38,723 nucleotides of DNA from Nocardia brasiliensis IFM 10847 (GTDB taxonomy: Bacteria > Actinomycetota > Actinomycetes > Mycobacteriales > Mycobacteriaceae): positions 1-38,723 of the forward strand of contig NZ_BAUA01000070.1 in assembly GCF_000710915.1 (NCBI RefSeq). Direction: 5' to 3'. A model generated the notes under the pieces. The model was not told where the DNA came from and did not search any database. It worked only from the letters and a program-made list of their open reading frames with translations. The translations under genes and the position numbers were made by a program. Position 1 is the first letter of the stretch; each line of letters starts with the position of its first letter. Shown in pieces: positions 28,605 through 35,693 of the stretch.

Positions 28605-29215
28605 GCGTGCAAGTTTCCACCGCTGGCGCGCAGCAGGTCCACCAACGGCTCGGCCAGCTCGCCGCGGCGGGTGATCGCGCCCCATCCCCGGATCACGAGG
28701 CCGGCCGCGGACTGACCGACCCACGAACCGGCCATCGCCAAGCCCTGCGGGTGCAGCGCCAGATACAGCGAACCCTTCGACCGCACAGCGCCTTCGGTGG
28801 CGACGTACCAGCCGATCAGCGATTCGTTGTCGAACAGGCGCAGCTCACCGGTCCAGGTGTAGGAGCCGTCCTCGACCGGGCGGGCGCGGGCGCCGTCGAG
28901 GAACAGGAACAGCCCGTCCTGGGTGATGTCGAGCCCGTGCACGTCGACCCGCTCGCCGGTCTCGCCCCAGGTCTGCCAGGCCGCGGTCCACTCCCCGGCC
29001 AGGTCGAGGGTGCGGGTGCGGCGCCCGGCCAGCTCGTAGACCGAGACGCCGAGGACCTCGGCGAGCTGGGTGCCGGTGGCGATGTCGACGGTCGCTTCCC
29101 CGGATTCGTAGCGGGAGATGGTCTTCTGGTCGGTGCCGATGAGCTCGCCGAGGGCGGCCTGGGACAGCTTGAGCTGCTTGCGCCGGCGCCGGATCACCTC
29201 GCCCGTGGTCTCCAT
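28586..29215 (-). CDS. XRE-family regulator with C-terminal sensor-like domain
   Basis: This is a 209-residue regulator. The N-terminal HTH is typical (RRRRKQLKLSQAALGELIGT, then QKTISRYESGEATVD, and LAEVLGVSVYELAG). The C-terminal 135 residues form a beta-rich domain of unknown family, with LDLAGEWTAAWQTWG and WTGELRLFDNESLIGWYVAT, rather like a SMODS-associated or sensing barrel. ATG 29215 has GAGGGT upstream. A 16-bp dyad sits 15 bases before the start. It probably represses itself and cutA. Confidence 0.75.
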   Translation of the reverse strand: METTGEVIRRRRKQLKLSQAALGELIGTDQKTISRYESGEATVDIATGTQLAEVLGVSVYELAGRRTRTLDLAGEWTAAWQTWGETGERVDVHGLDITQDGLFLFLDGARARPVEDGSYTWTGELRLFDNESLIGWYVATEGAVRSKGSLYLALHPQGLAMAGSWVGQSAAGLVIRGWGAITRRGELAEPLVDLLRASGGNLHAWPKSL

Positions 29216-29230
29216 ACCCTCAGCCTATTT

Positions 29231-29246
29231 CAGACGAAATCGTCTG
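29231..29246. promoter_or_regulatory. Probable XRE operator
   Basis: CAGACGA (29231-29237) and TCGTCTG (29240-29246) form a perfect 7-bp dyad with AA between. GTCTGACGTAGAC follows (29242-29254), a second weaker dyad. It lies between the XRE gene and the divergent small gene at 29287 and would suit an autoregulatory site. Confidence 0.55.
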
Positions 29247-29286
29247 ACGTAGACGGTTGCGACTTTCCTGGCGCAGAATCGTCGAC

Positions 29287-29478
29287 ATGCTCAACGCAGC
29301 GACCCGGGAACGCCTCGACGCCCTGATCACGCGCGCCGCGCGCCGCTCTCTGGGGATCCGCGTCGCGAACGAGCCGCCGTACGGCTGGGAGCTCTACAGC
29401 CCGTTCCGTGTCGTCTGCCACGGGAGCCTGGACAACCTCGACAGCTGGCTGACCGCGGCGGAAAGTCGCGACCGGTGA
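29287..29478 (+). CDS. Hypothetical protein, 63 residues
   Basis: ATG 29287 opens a 63-residue basic, helical protein (NAATRERLDALITRAARRSL, then GWELYSPFRVVCHGSLDNLD). There is no ribosome binding site, so it may be leaderless from a promoter in the XRE operator region. Its stop overlaps the start of the next small gene (GTGA). Unknown family. Confidence 0.45.
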   Translation: MLNAATRERLDALITRAARRSLGIRVANEPPYGWELYSPFRVVCHGSLDNLDSWLTAAESRDR

Positions 29479-29615
29479 TCCTCGCCGGATGGGCGCTGGC
29501 GGTGCTGGTCCCGCTCTTGGTCCTGATCGGCGCCATCGCGTGGCCGTCCCCGAGCGCGCCCTCCGGCGCCGACGAGATCCACCCCGAGAACGCGCGAGGC
29601 GCGAGACCCAACTGA
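29475..29615 (+). CDS. 46-residue single-pass membrane peptide
   Basis: GTG 29475 overlaps the previous stop (GTGA). The protein begins with a membrane helix (ILAGWALAVLVPLLVLIGAI) and ends in a short polar tail. It is short but well placed for coupled translation with the 63-residue gene. The stop abuts the end of the convergent nuclease-like gene. No family recognised. Confidence 0.45.
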   Translation: MILAGWALAVLVPLLVLIGAIAWPSPSAPSGADEIHPENARGARPN

Positions 29616-29616
29616 G

Positions 29617-30129
29617 CTACAGGCGGCCTCGGCGGCCGGTGATCAACACGATGAACAGCGGCACCTCGAGGTGGCGGGGCCAGTCAATCTCGGTCATCTC
29701 CGGATCGGCGGTCAACAGCAGTAGCGAGTCGATCTGCCCGGTCTCGGCGTAGCGGACGAGCTGGTCCTGGACCACGTCCACAGCCCACCACCCGGCGCCC
29801 TTGACCTCGACCCCGGCGCGGTGCTCGTCGTCGAAGGTGGCGAGGAAGTCGATCCGGCAGCCCCTGGCGGCCGCGGTACCGGTCGACAGGTCCAGCTCGT
29901 GGTCGATGCTGACGTCGTTGTCGACGCCGGCCTCGGACCAGGTCTGCCAGATCAGCTCATGGAGCTCGTCCTCGTCGCAGTACCGGCGATCGGCGGCCTC
30001 GTCGGCGAATGGGTCGGTCAGCAGCTTGAAGTAGTTGTTCCAGATCGGTGAGCTGTGCGCCTGGCCAGGCCGCAAGCACACCCGATGGATGTAGTGATCG
30101 CCGAAGTCGTCCGCGCTGGCACCATGCAT
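29617..30129 (-). CDS. PD-(D/E)xK-type nuclease-like protein
   Basis: ATG 30129 follows AGGGGGCGGCG and gives 170 residues; GTG 30159 is an alternative. The segment CRIDFLATFDDEHRAGVEVK has a D followed by ExK (EVK), the core of PD-(D/E)xK nucleases. It leads into GAGWWAVDVVQDQLVRYAET, like the helix that follows the core. The N-terminal half is acidic and helical. It may be a small restriction-type nuclease, or a structural relative such as a protein of the restriction-endonuclease-like fold. Target unknown. Confidence 0.5.
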   Translation of the reverse strand: MHGASADDFGDHYIHRVCLRPGQAHSSPIWNNYFKLLTDPFADEAADRRYCDEDELHELIWQTWSEAGVDNDVSIDHELDLSTGTAAARGCRIDFLATFDDEHRAGVEVKGAGWWAVDVVQDQLVRYAETGQIDSLLLLTADPEMTEIDWPRHLEVPLFIVLITGRRGRL

Positions 30130-30344
30130 CGCCGCCCCCTGGTAGCTCGTCGTGTACACGCCAGGATGACCTGGGGCACCGACATCTTCGCTCGCGTTGA
30201 GGCGAAGAGCCGGACAGTCACGTCGCCGGGTGGAACCCTAGGCGCGAACTTCGCTCTTGAGCTAACGCAGTCGGCCTCTCTCTCGACTACACGTTGCATG
30301 GGGATCGCGGGCACTGCTGCACTTATTCACTGGATGGAGGATCG

Positions 30345-30380
30345 ATGACGAATCCTGCGATATACGGGATGCGTGGGTAG
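30345..30380 (+). CDS. 11-codon leader reading frame overlapping the sigma gene
   Basis: ATG 30345 has a good GGAGGATCG site and opens an 11-codon frame (MTNPAIYGMRG) that stops at 30378-30380. It overlaps the GTG start of the sigma-like gene at 30373, which has no ribosome binding site of its own. Ribosomes ending the leader could re-initiate on the sigma gene, so the leader may set or regulate its translation. Confidence 0.4.
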   Translation: MTNPAIYGMRG

Positions 30381-30927
30381 TCACGTGCCCAATACTTTTC
30401 CCGATCCCGCGGCGCTGTACCTGAAGTACCGCGCCGCGATGCGCCGCAAGGCCGCGCAGGTCCTTCACGAAGCTGGGCTCGCCGACCAGGCAGAAGACGT
30501 CGTCCAAGACACGTTCGTGTCCCTGATAGCCTCACCGCCCTCGGGCGAGGTACGTAACTGGGAGGCATTCCTCATCAGATGCGTCCGGAACAAAGCCTTG
30601 GACCGGATCCGTTCGGCGGCCGTCCAGCACGCGGGCCCGTCGTTCGACGTGCAACTCCACGACGGCGCAGACCGCAGTGAAGACCTCGCCGAGGATGTTG
30701 TCGAAGCCCTCGACAACGAAGAAGCCGGCGGACGGGCTTGGGACGCTAAGGCGGTTCTCAACACCCAGCAGAGGCGGGTCCTCGAGGAGTACGTAGCCCA
30801 TGGGCGGCCGCGAGGAGAGGTCGCGCGGGAGTTGGGAGTAACGCCGGCTCGGGTAAGTCAGATCGCGAAGGCAGCAGCAGAGTTGTTGAAGGAAGCCATA
30901 AACCGGGAGCAGGTGGCTGATGGGTAA
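30373..30927 (+). CDS. ECF-like RNA polymerase sigma factor
   Basis: This is a 184-residue sigma-like protein. Region 2 is recognisable (DQAEDVVQDTFVSLIA, then NWEAFLIRCVRNKALDRIRS), and region 4 lies at about 125-175 (AVLNTQQRRVLEEYVAHGRP, then REVARELGVTPARVSQIAKA with R for the usual first residue only in part). The two-domain layout and size fit extracytoplasmic-function sigma factors. GTG 30373 or 30385 may be the start, probably coupled to the 11-codon leader. It overlaps the next gene by 8 bases. No transmembrane anti-sigma is nearby. The HTH protein and metalloprotease that follow are the candidate controllers. Confidence 0.72.
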   Translation: MGSHVPNTFPDPAALYLKYRAAMRRKAAQVLHEAGLADQAEDVVQDTFVSLIASPPSGEVRNWEAFLIRCVRNKALDRIRSAAVQHAGPSFDVQLHDGADRSEDLAEDVVEALDNEEAGGRAWDAKAVLNTQQRRVLEEYVAHGRPRGEVARELGVTPARVSQIAKAAAELLKEAINREQVADG

Positions 30928-31609
30928 GAACGAGCGGGACAAGGCTCTCGAATTTCTGCTGGACGACCGAACCGGCGATGCGAAAGGAACACTGCCCGCA
31001 CTAAGTCCAGAGGACGCCGCCGAGGTCCACTCGCTGCTCGCAGCGCTGGAGAACGCGGCCGATATGGTGCGTGCCGACTCCACGTCGCCGATAGAAGTGG
31101 TCGTACCTCCAGTGGAAGAAGACCGCATCGCGGCCATGCTGGGCCTGATTCCGGACCCCGACTACAGCCTGGATTCCGATGCCCTGGCGCGGGCGAGGAA
31201 GAATGCCGGCTTCTCTGCCGGTGACCTCGTCGAACGGCTGACCGCCCGAGAATGGGACATCACCGTCAAGGATGTATTCCGATGGGAAATGCAGGGCGCA
31301 CCAGAGGTCTCACCAGCGCTGATTCGCGCAATCGCCGAGGAGACCGGCGTGCAGCCCGACAGCTTGGTCATCGACAAAGCCGCCGCCCCTGAGAACGACG
31401 AAGTCGCGGCCGTCATGGCATCGACTGACTTCGACAAGCTCGTCGCCCAGTGGGCCGAGAGCCAAGGAACATCGCAGGCAATGGCCCGATCGACTCTGAA
31501 AGCGCGCATGCTGACCACTGTCCATCGAGGAGAAAAGCCGGACGCCGCGCAGATGCTGAGCACCCTGGCGGCATTCGTGGCTGCATGCGACGAAGGCCAC
31601 GGTCGTTGA
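30920..31609 (+). CDS. HTH protein between sigma factor and metalloprotease, candidate anti-sigma
   Basis: This is a 229-residue acidic protein. The middle holds an XRE-like HTH (ALARARKNAGFSAGDLVERL, then WDITVKDVFRWEMQGAPEVS and RAIAEETGVQPDSLV). The N-terminal 85 residues are acidic and helical, and the C-terminal 75 contain DKLVAQWAESQGTSQAMARS. The gene overlaps both neighbours: the sigma gene by 8 bases and the protease by the TTGA junction. By analogy with ImmR or DdrO, which are HTH repressors cut by ImmA/IrrE proteases, this protein is the likely protease target. That it holds the sigma factor inactive is inference. Confidence 0.5.
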   Translation: MGKNERDKALEFLLDDRTGDAKGTLPALSPEDAAEVHSLLAALENAADMVRADSTSPIEVVVPPVEEDRIAAMLGLIPDPDYSLDSDALARARKNAGFSAGDLVERLTAREWDITVKDVFRWEMQGAPEVSPALIRAIAEETGVQPDSLVIDKAAAPENDEVAAVMASTDFDKLVAQWAESQGTSQAMARSTLKARMLTTVHRGEKPDAAQMLSTLAAFVAACDEGHGR

Positions 31610-32619
31610 ATCTCAGCCAGTGCGTAGCGCTTGTGCTCGACCTGCTGGAGCCCGAGATCCAGCAGCGGTTCGCTGAGGAACCTCTGGTCGTCCTACGTGA
31701 AGACCTCGGGCTCAGAGTCTCTGCGCTCGAGAAGGTTTCGGGCGCGCGCAGTGGTGGTGGCGCATGTGATGGGACCTCGTTCATCGATGACAACGTGATT
31801 CTCTACGTGCCCACGCCTAACAGTCGGCGAGAGCAGTTCACCCTTGGGCACGAGCTCGGTCATTGGCTCATCCCGCAATGCGATGAAGTGATGGAGTGGA
31901 TACTCCAGCAACGCAATGCCAGTCAGCTGGTGGAAACAATCTGTGACCAGGTAGCCCAACGCCTGCTCCTCCCGCCAGCCTCCATCGACTTGGTGGTAGC
32001 GGACGGTCCTGTCCGAGCCGAGCACGTCAACGAACTGTTCGAATCGACCCAAGCCAGCAGACAGGCCTGCGCGATCGCCGTCGCAAACCGTCTGCCACAC
32101 GTCGGCGCCGTTGCCCTGATCGATCGCACCGACAACAGTGTCGTGTTCGCCTCGATCCGGCCGGACCCAGAACAGGGCTGGCCCACGGTGATTCCTTGGA
32201 AGGGGCAGTTGCTGCCTGCCGGGCATCGGCTCGCCGGCCTCGCCGCCGGCGCGTCGGTGACCGGGAAGATGCCCTGGACAGACCGCTGGGATCGTCGCAC
32301 CGACTTCTACGTCGACGCTGTGAGCGACCAACGTCGGATAGTCGCGGTCTTCAGCGACATCGACCTATGGAACTCCGAGCACCTGCACCTTGATGCCGCA
32401 CGAGACTTCGACCAGCGTCCCACCGCGACCATCCACTGCTGCGGTAGTCAGAGGACAGTCCGCGGCTACCCATGTCCGACGTGCAGGCAGCAATTCTGTC
32501 CCGAGTGCCACCGGTGCAAGTGCGATCAGGTAGCGGCCCGTGAACAGCGCTGCAGCAGCTGCTATCTCAATTTCCAAGTCCATCTGCTGAGCAATGGTCT
32601 CTGTGAGATGTGCCGGTGA
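31606..32619 (+). CDS. ImmA/IrrE-type metalloprotease with C-terminal zinc-ribbon tail
   Basis: This is a 337-residue protein. The zinc-protease motif is FTLGHELGHW, with HELGH at 82-86. An acidic helix follows later (VETICDQVAQRLLLPPASID), where E and N/D ligands of the COG2856 family normally sit. The family cuts HTH repressors in phage-like and stress responses. The last 60 residues are a Cys-rich region (HCCGSQRTVRGYPCPTC, FCPECHRCKC, RCSSCY, LCEMC), unusual for the family and perhaps a sensor. TTG 31606 has GAAGG 9 bases upstream and overlaps the preceding stop. ATG 31585 is an alternative without such a site. Confidence 0.8.
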   Translation: MNLSQCVALVLDLLEPEIQQRFAEEPLVVLREDLGLRVSALEKVSGARSGGGACDGTSFIDDNVILYVPTPNSRREQFTLGHELGHWLIPQCDEVMEWILQQRNASQLVETICDQVAQRLLLPPASIDLVVADGPVRAEHVNELFESTQASRQACAIAVANRLPHVGAVALIDRTDNSVVFASIRPDPEQGWPTVIPWKGQLLPAGHRLAGLAAGASVTGKMPWTDRWDRRTDFYVDAVSDQRRIVAVFSDIDLWNSEHLHLDAARDFDQRPTATIHCCGSQRTVRGYPCPTCRQQFCPECHRCKCDQVAAREQRCSSCYLNFQVHLLSNGLCEMCR

Positions 32620-32730
32620 CAACGTCTCCGTCACGAAACAGCTAACTCTCGGTAGAGCTACCTCGACTACGTGATGACAGCGTCACATGAACCGGCTCAG
32701 CCCGGCGCTGTCGGAGCGGAGGTGAACAAG

Positions 32731-32886
32731 ATGGCGAAGAACACCGGACGCGGGCACCGCGTCGGCGCCGTGAAGGGGCGCAGCGAGTTCAAGGTCGGCA
32801 AGACCTGGTTCAAGCGCGATACCTCCACCGGCCGCATCCTCAACGGCAGTCCGAACCAGCACAAGGGCGTCCGCAACGAGAAGTAG
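32731..32886 (+). CDS. 51-residue basic small protein
   Basis: ATG 32731 follows CGGAGGTGAACAAG, a strong ribosome binding site, and is preferred over the upstream ATG 32671. The protein (AKNTGRGHRVGAVKGRSEF, then KTWFKRDTSTGRILNGSPNQ) is strongly basic and has the look of a ribosome- or nucleic-acid-binding peptide. No family with a known function is recognised. The next tiny gene begins 37 bases after its stop. Confidence 0.6.
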   Translation: MAKNTGRGHRVGAVKGRSEFKVGKTWFKRDTSTGRILNGSPNQHKGVRNEK

Positions 32887-32923
32887 CAGTTGCCCACCCA
32901 CCCATCGAGAGGAGGTGAAACAC

Positions 32924-33022
32924 ATGGCAACCAGGCGCATCACGATCCGCCCCGGGCAGAAGAAGACCATCACGGTTCCTGGCCCGATTCGGAAGATCAC
33001 CATCACCCAGAAGCCGCGCTGA
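32924..33022 (+). CDS. 32-residue basic peptide with an ideal ribosome binding site
   Basis: ATG 32924 follows AGAGGAGGTGAAACAC, about the best Shine-Dalgarno on the plasmid. The peptide (ATRRITIRPGQKKTITVPG, then PIRKITITQKPR) has a repeated, alternating hydrophobic/basic pattern (ITI, TITVP, ITIT), a likely beta hairpin with basic faces. It lies between the 51-residue gene and a strong terminator. Antimicrobial or regulatory roles are possible, but nothing proves one. Confidence 0.55.
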   Translation: MATRRITIRPGQKKTITVPGPIRKITITQKPR

Positions 33023-33031
33023 CCCGCGGAC

Positions 33032-33076
33032 AACGCGAATGGCCCCATCCGATGAGGGGAGGGGGCCGTTCGTGTT
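33032..33076. terminator. Hairpin terminator between the small basic genes and the integrase
   Basis: AACGCGAATGGCCCC (33032-33046) pairs with GGGGCCGTTCGTGTT (33062-33076) over 15 bp including two G-T wobble pairs, with a 15-base loop. It separates the plus-strand small genes from the reverse-strand recombinase. Confidence 0.65.
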
Positions 33077-33127
33077 GCAGCTGTCGTCAGTCTCGGGGTT
33101 CCGGTAATAATATGGCGAAGTCGCTGG

Positions 33128-34135
33128 TCAGCGACGGCGGTTGGTGTCCGGGCCGAGCAGCGCGGTGAGTTCGCGCATCGCCTGCGGGGACGGTTTGAAG
33201 TAGCGGCGCAGGTTCTCTGGTCTGCGGTGACGCGACTTGGCCATCAGCTCCAGCAGGCTGGCCCCGGATTCCCCGAGATGGGTCAGGCCGGAATGGCGCA
33301 GTTCGTGCAGATCCCAGCCGGTTCCGGGCCCGTCGAGCGCGGTGGCGGCGTCGAGGAGGTCGCGGGCCTGGTCGTAGGACAGCCGGGTCAGGCCTGTGTC
33401 GGGACACAGATCGCGGTCGGTGAGGTACTTACCGGGCCCGGGACGGCGATGGGTCACGAATACCGGCCCGCGGGTGCGGCCGCGGATGAGCCGGGGCAGC
33501 AGCCGGGCGGTGCCCGCGTCCCAGTACACCGTTTCCAGGACGTATTCGTGGTGAGCGGGCCCGCGCCGGCGGGTGCGGGGTTTGGCGCCCTTGGACTTCA
33601 CCGGTGCGCTGCGGGCGGCCAGGTCGAGGTCTTCGATGTTGAGTTGCAGCAGTTCTTCTGCGCGTGCGCAGGTTTCATACAGCATCCGCCACAGAGTCTT
33701 CTCCCGCAGGTGGATCTCGCGGCGGCCGATGAGCCGGTCGATCGCGGTGCGTGAGCGGACCGGGGTGACCGAGTCCGGCGGCGTCGAGCGCCTGGCCGAG
33801 GTAGGGAGCGTCGGCGCGGTCCAGCCTTGTTCGGTGCACCAGCTCAGCCATTTGCCGACCGCGGCGCGGCGCGCGTTCCAGGTGTTGACCGCCGCGGCAC
33901 CCCACAGCGATTCCAGTGCGGCGCCGATCTCGTCGTCGGTGACCGAGTCCAGGGCCCGGCTGCCTCCGATGAGCCCGTCATGGCCGCGGCCGTCTAGCGC
34001 CTCGACGGTCTTGACGATAGCGATGCCGTAGGAGCGGCGGGTGTTGGGCGGGCCGATGGTGTCGAGGAACGCTTCGGCGGCGGTGCGCAGGGTGCGGGTT
34101 GGGGCGGTGCGCAACCGGGTCACCTTCGCTGCCAT
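33128..34135 (-). CDS. Tyrosine recombinase / phage-type integrase
   Basis: This is a 335-residue recombinase. The catalytic residues are in place: R158 ([12 protein letters not shown]), H277 and R280 ([12 protein letters not shown]), H303 ([15 protein letters not shown]) and the nucleophile Y312. A core-binding helical domain covers about 15-110 ([38 protein letters not shown]). ATG 34135 has GGGGGAACC upstream, almost the same leader as the gene at 25752. It could resolve plasmid multimers or mediate integration. A candidate crossover core lies at 34224-34252 just upstream. Confidence 0.85.
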   Translation of the reverse strand: MAAKVTRLRTAPTRTLRTAAEAFLDTIGPPNTRRSYGIAIVKTVEALDGRGHDGLIGGSRALDSVTDDEIGAALESLWGAAAVNTWNARRAAVGKWLSWCTEQGWTAPTLPTSARRSTPPDSVTPVRSRTAIDRLIGRREIHLREKTLWRMLYETCARAEELLQLNIEDLDLAARSAPVKSKGAKPRTRRRGPAHHEYVLETVYWDAGTARLLPRLIRGRTRGPVFVTHRRPGPGKYLTDRDLCPDTGLTRLSYDQARDLLDAATALDGPGTGWDLHELRHSGLTHLGESGASLLELMAKSRHRRPENLRRYFKPSPQAMRELTALLGPDTNRRR

Positions 34136-34157
34136 CGGTTCCCCCGTTTCCGGCTTG

Positions 34158-34252
34158 CCCCGGATAACGGGGCCGCTTCGTGTACGCGCGGCGGCGGGTC
34201 CGCCGCAGGTCGCCTCTCATAATACCCCGGATAACAGGCCATTATCTGTGGT
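34158..34252. other. Candidate core site of the tyrosine recombinase
   Basis: ACCCCGGATAA (34224-34234) and TTATCTGTGGT (34242-34252) are inverted 11-bp arms matching at 9 of 11 positions, with a 7-bp spacer CAGGCCA. That is the geometry of a tyrosine recombinase crossover site, lying 89 bp upstream of the recombinase start. A further direct copy of CCCCGGATAAC sits at 34158-34168 and could be an accessory or arm site. Confidence 0.45.
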
Positions 34253-34348
34253 AAATCCTTAGCGCTGGATTCCGGCCGAATGTGCAGATCGACACCGAAT
34301 CGCCAGCGCAGCCGAGATCTCACGTTCCGGTGACAGCCCTCGTCTCAT

Positions 34349-34364
34349 TGAAACTTCGGTTTCA
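34349..34364. promoter_or_regulatory. TGAAAC-TTCG-GTTTCA hairpin before gene 34375
   Basis: A perfect 6-bp stem with a stable TTCG loop lies just upstream of the start of the gene at 34375 and directly before its GGAGG. It could affect translation in the RNA or be an operator in DNA. Confidence 0.35.
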
Positions 34365-34374
34365 CAATGGAGGG

Positions 34375-34803
34375 GTGCCCCGTGCACGCACGAACCGCTA
34401 CACCCATGCGATGCTCCGCGCCGACCTGCGCCGGATCATGCGGCGCCTGCGCGCCGACGCCGACGAGCGCGGCGAGCTGCGCTACCCGGCTGACGATGAT
34501 CTCGCCGCGCTGTGCGCGCTGGCCAGAATCGCCCACGCCGCCGACTCGCTGATCGACTGGCACATCGTCGGTGCACGCCGTCGCGAACACCGGCTGCCAG
34601 ACGGCACCATCGACCCCGGAAAACCGGTGTCGTGGGAACGGATCGGCGACGCGCTCAACATCACCGGCCAGGCCGCCGGGAAACGCGCCCGCGCTCGGCG
34701 GCTCGCCATCACACCGCCACCGGTGATGACGCCGGAGCGGTACCAGCAGCTCGTCGCCGAGGGGCTCCGACTTGCTGCGCACCGCGGCCGCGGTCGACGG
34801 TAG
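34375..34803 (+). CDS. Hypothetical helical DNA-binding-like protein
   Basis: GTG 34375 gives 142 residues; ATG 34411 is an alternative. It is basic and helical. Its parts are ARTNRYTHAMLRADLRRIMR, then a PVSWERIGDALNITGQAAGK segment followed by RARARRLAITPP, which looks like an HTH (ISWxxIGxALGxTxQAAxxR pattern). It may bind DNA. GGAGG is very close to the GTG. Family not recognised beyond this pattern. Confidence 0.5.
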   Translation: MPRARTNRYTHAMLRADLRRIMRRLRADADERGELRYPADDDLAALCALARIAHAADSLIDWHIVGARRREHRLPDGTIDPGKPVSWERIGDALNITGQAAGKRARARRLAITPPPVMTPERYQQLVAEGLRLAAHRGRGRR

Positions 34804-34871
34804 AAATCAACCAGCCGTCAAGACGGACATTGGAACGCCGTGGCTGCGCAGCCACAAACCTGCCACGATTG

Positions 34872-35504
34872 ATGCTTGTGACCGATTTTGAAGAAGCGTT
34901 GCAGGCGGCGCAGGCGAAACTGGTTGCCGAGCGGAACCTCCAGCCCGCCGATCGTCAGGCGCAGGTCTCAAGGATCCTGCACGAGTGCGTTCGCAGCGCG
35001 GTTATGCAGTCCTTCACCAAGCTGGCCGAAGCGGGCGCGGAGCAGTTCACGGTGGTCACCGACAAGCTGCTTAGTCGCCCAGTCGTCTTCCCCGGGATTA
35101 TCTTGAGTGAAACGGACAACGACGGCACGACCTGGGGAATCGTGGGACGGAACGGCGAATTGGCGACGGTTCTAACTCGCGGGCCGTACCCGCTTGCTGA
35201 GTGGAAGTCGAGTCTATTCGGTCGTAAGTGGGTGAAACGAGACGGCAGGCGGGTTATCGAGGCAGATCGGCGCCAACCACAAATCACGGCTTGGATGCCG
35301 GGCAGTGACAGCAGGAACCAGCCTTGCCAGGAACTAGTCGGTTTCCACAGTGCGGAAGGTTCGACCCCCGGCCTGTTCTATTTTCAAACCACTGCGGACA
35401 CCTACGACCATGCGCAGCAACAACTCCTCAAGCAGATCGTCGAGAGCTTCGCCCGGATGACAGCTCATCGCTTGCACACCCTGGACGATGAGGTAACCAG
35501 CTGA
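34872..35504 (+). CDS. Hypothetical protein, 210 residues
   Basis: ATG 34872 or GTG 34878 starts a protein without a clear ribosome binding site. The N-terminal half is helical (LQAAQAKLVAERNLQPADRQ, then CVRSAVMQSFTKLAEAGAEQ). The second half is beta-rich (VVFPGIILSETDNDGTTWGI, then ATVLTRGPYPLAEWKSSLFG). Codon use is less GC-biased than in its neighbours, with more A and T at third positions, which hints at separate origin. No family recognised. Confidence 0.5.
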   Translation: MLVTDFEEALQAAQAKLVAERNLQPADRQAQVSRILHECVRSAVMQSFTKLAEAGAEQFTVVTDKLLSRPVVFPGIILSETDNDGTTWGIVGRNGELATVLTRGPYPLAEWKSSLFGRKWVKRDGRRVIEADRRQPQITAWMPGSDSRNQPCQELVGFHSAEGSTPGLFYFQTTADTYDHAQQQLLKQIVESFARMTAHRLHTLDDEVTS

Positions 35505-35550
35505 GCTACCCCAGGGCCGGGGTCGTCGGAAAACAGACCGTTGTCGAACA

Positions 35551-35568
35551 TCGGCACTGCGGTGCCGA
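35551..35568. terminator. Short hairpin after gene 34872
   Basis: TCGGCAC (35551-35557) and GTGCCGA (35562-35568) form a 7-bp stem with a 4-base loop, 46 bases after the preceding stop. No U tract follows. A terminator is possible. Confidence 0.35.
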
Positions 35569-35693
35569 GTTGCCATCGGCACCGGTGATGGTGCCCTGCT
35601 GTTCAGGCAGTTGGGGAACATCAGGCTTGAACGGCGCTGATGGTAAGCAGCTCAGCCCTTGTCAGTGAGCTGGGTGACGGATAGGAATATCGG

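Noticed and set aside
29608..29630. CTGAGCTAC, the complement of the common tRNA start TAGCTCAG, also at 35499-35511
   Set aside because: Only the D-arm consensus is present. No full cloverleaf could be built at either place, so a tRNA or tRNA-derived att site is not supported.
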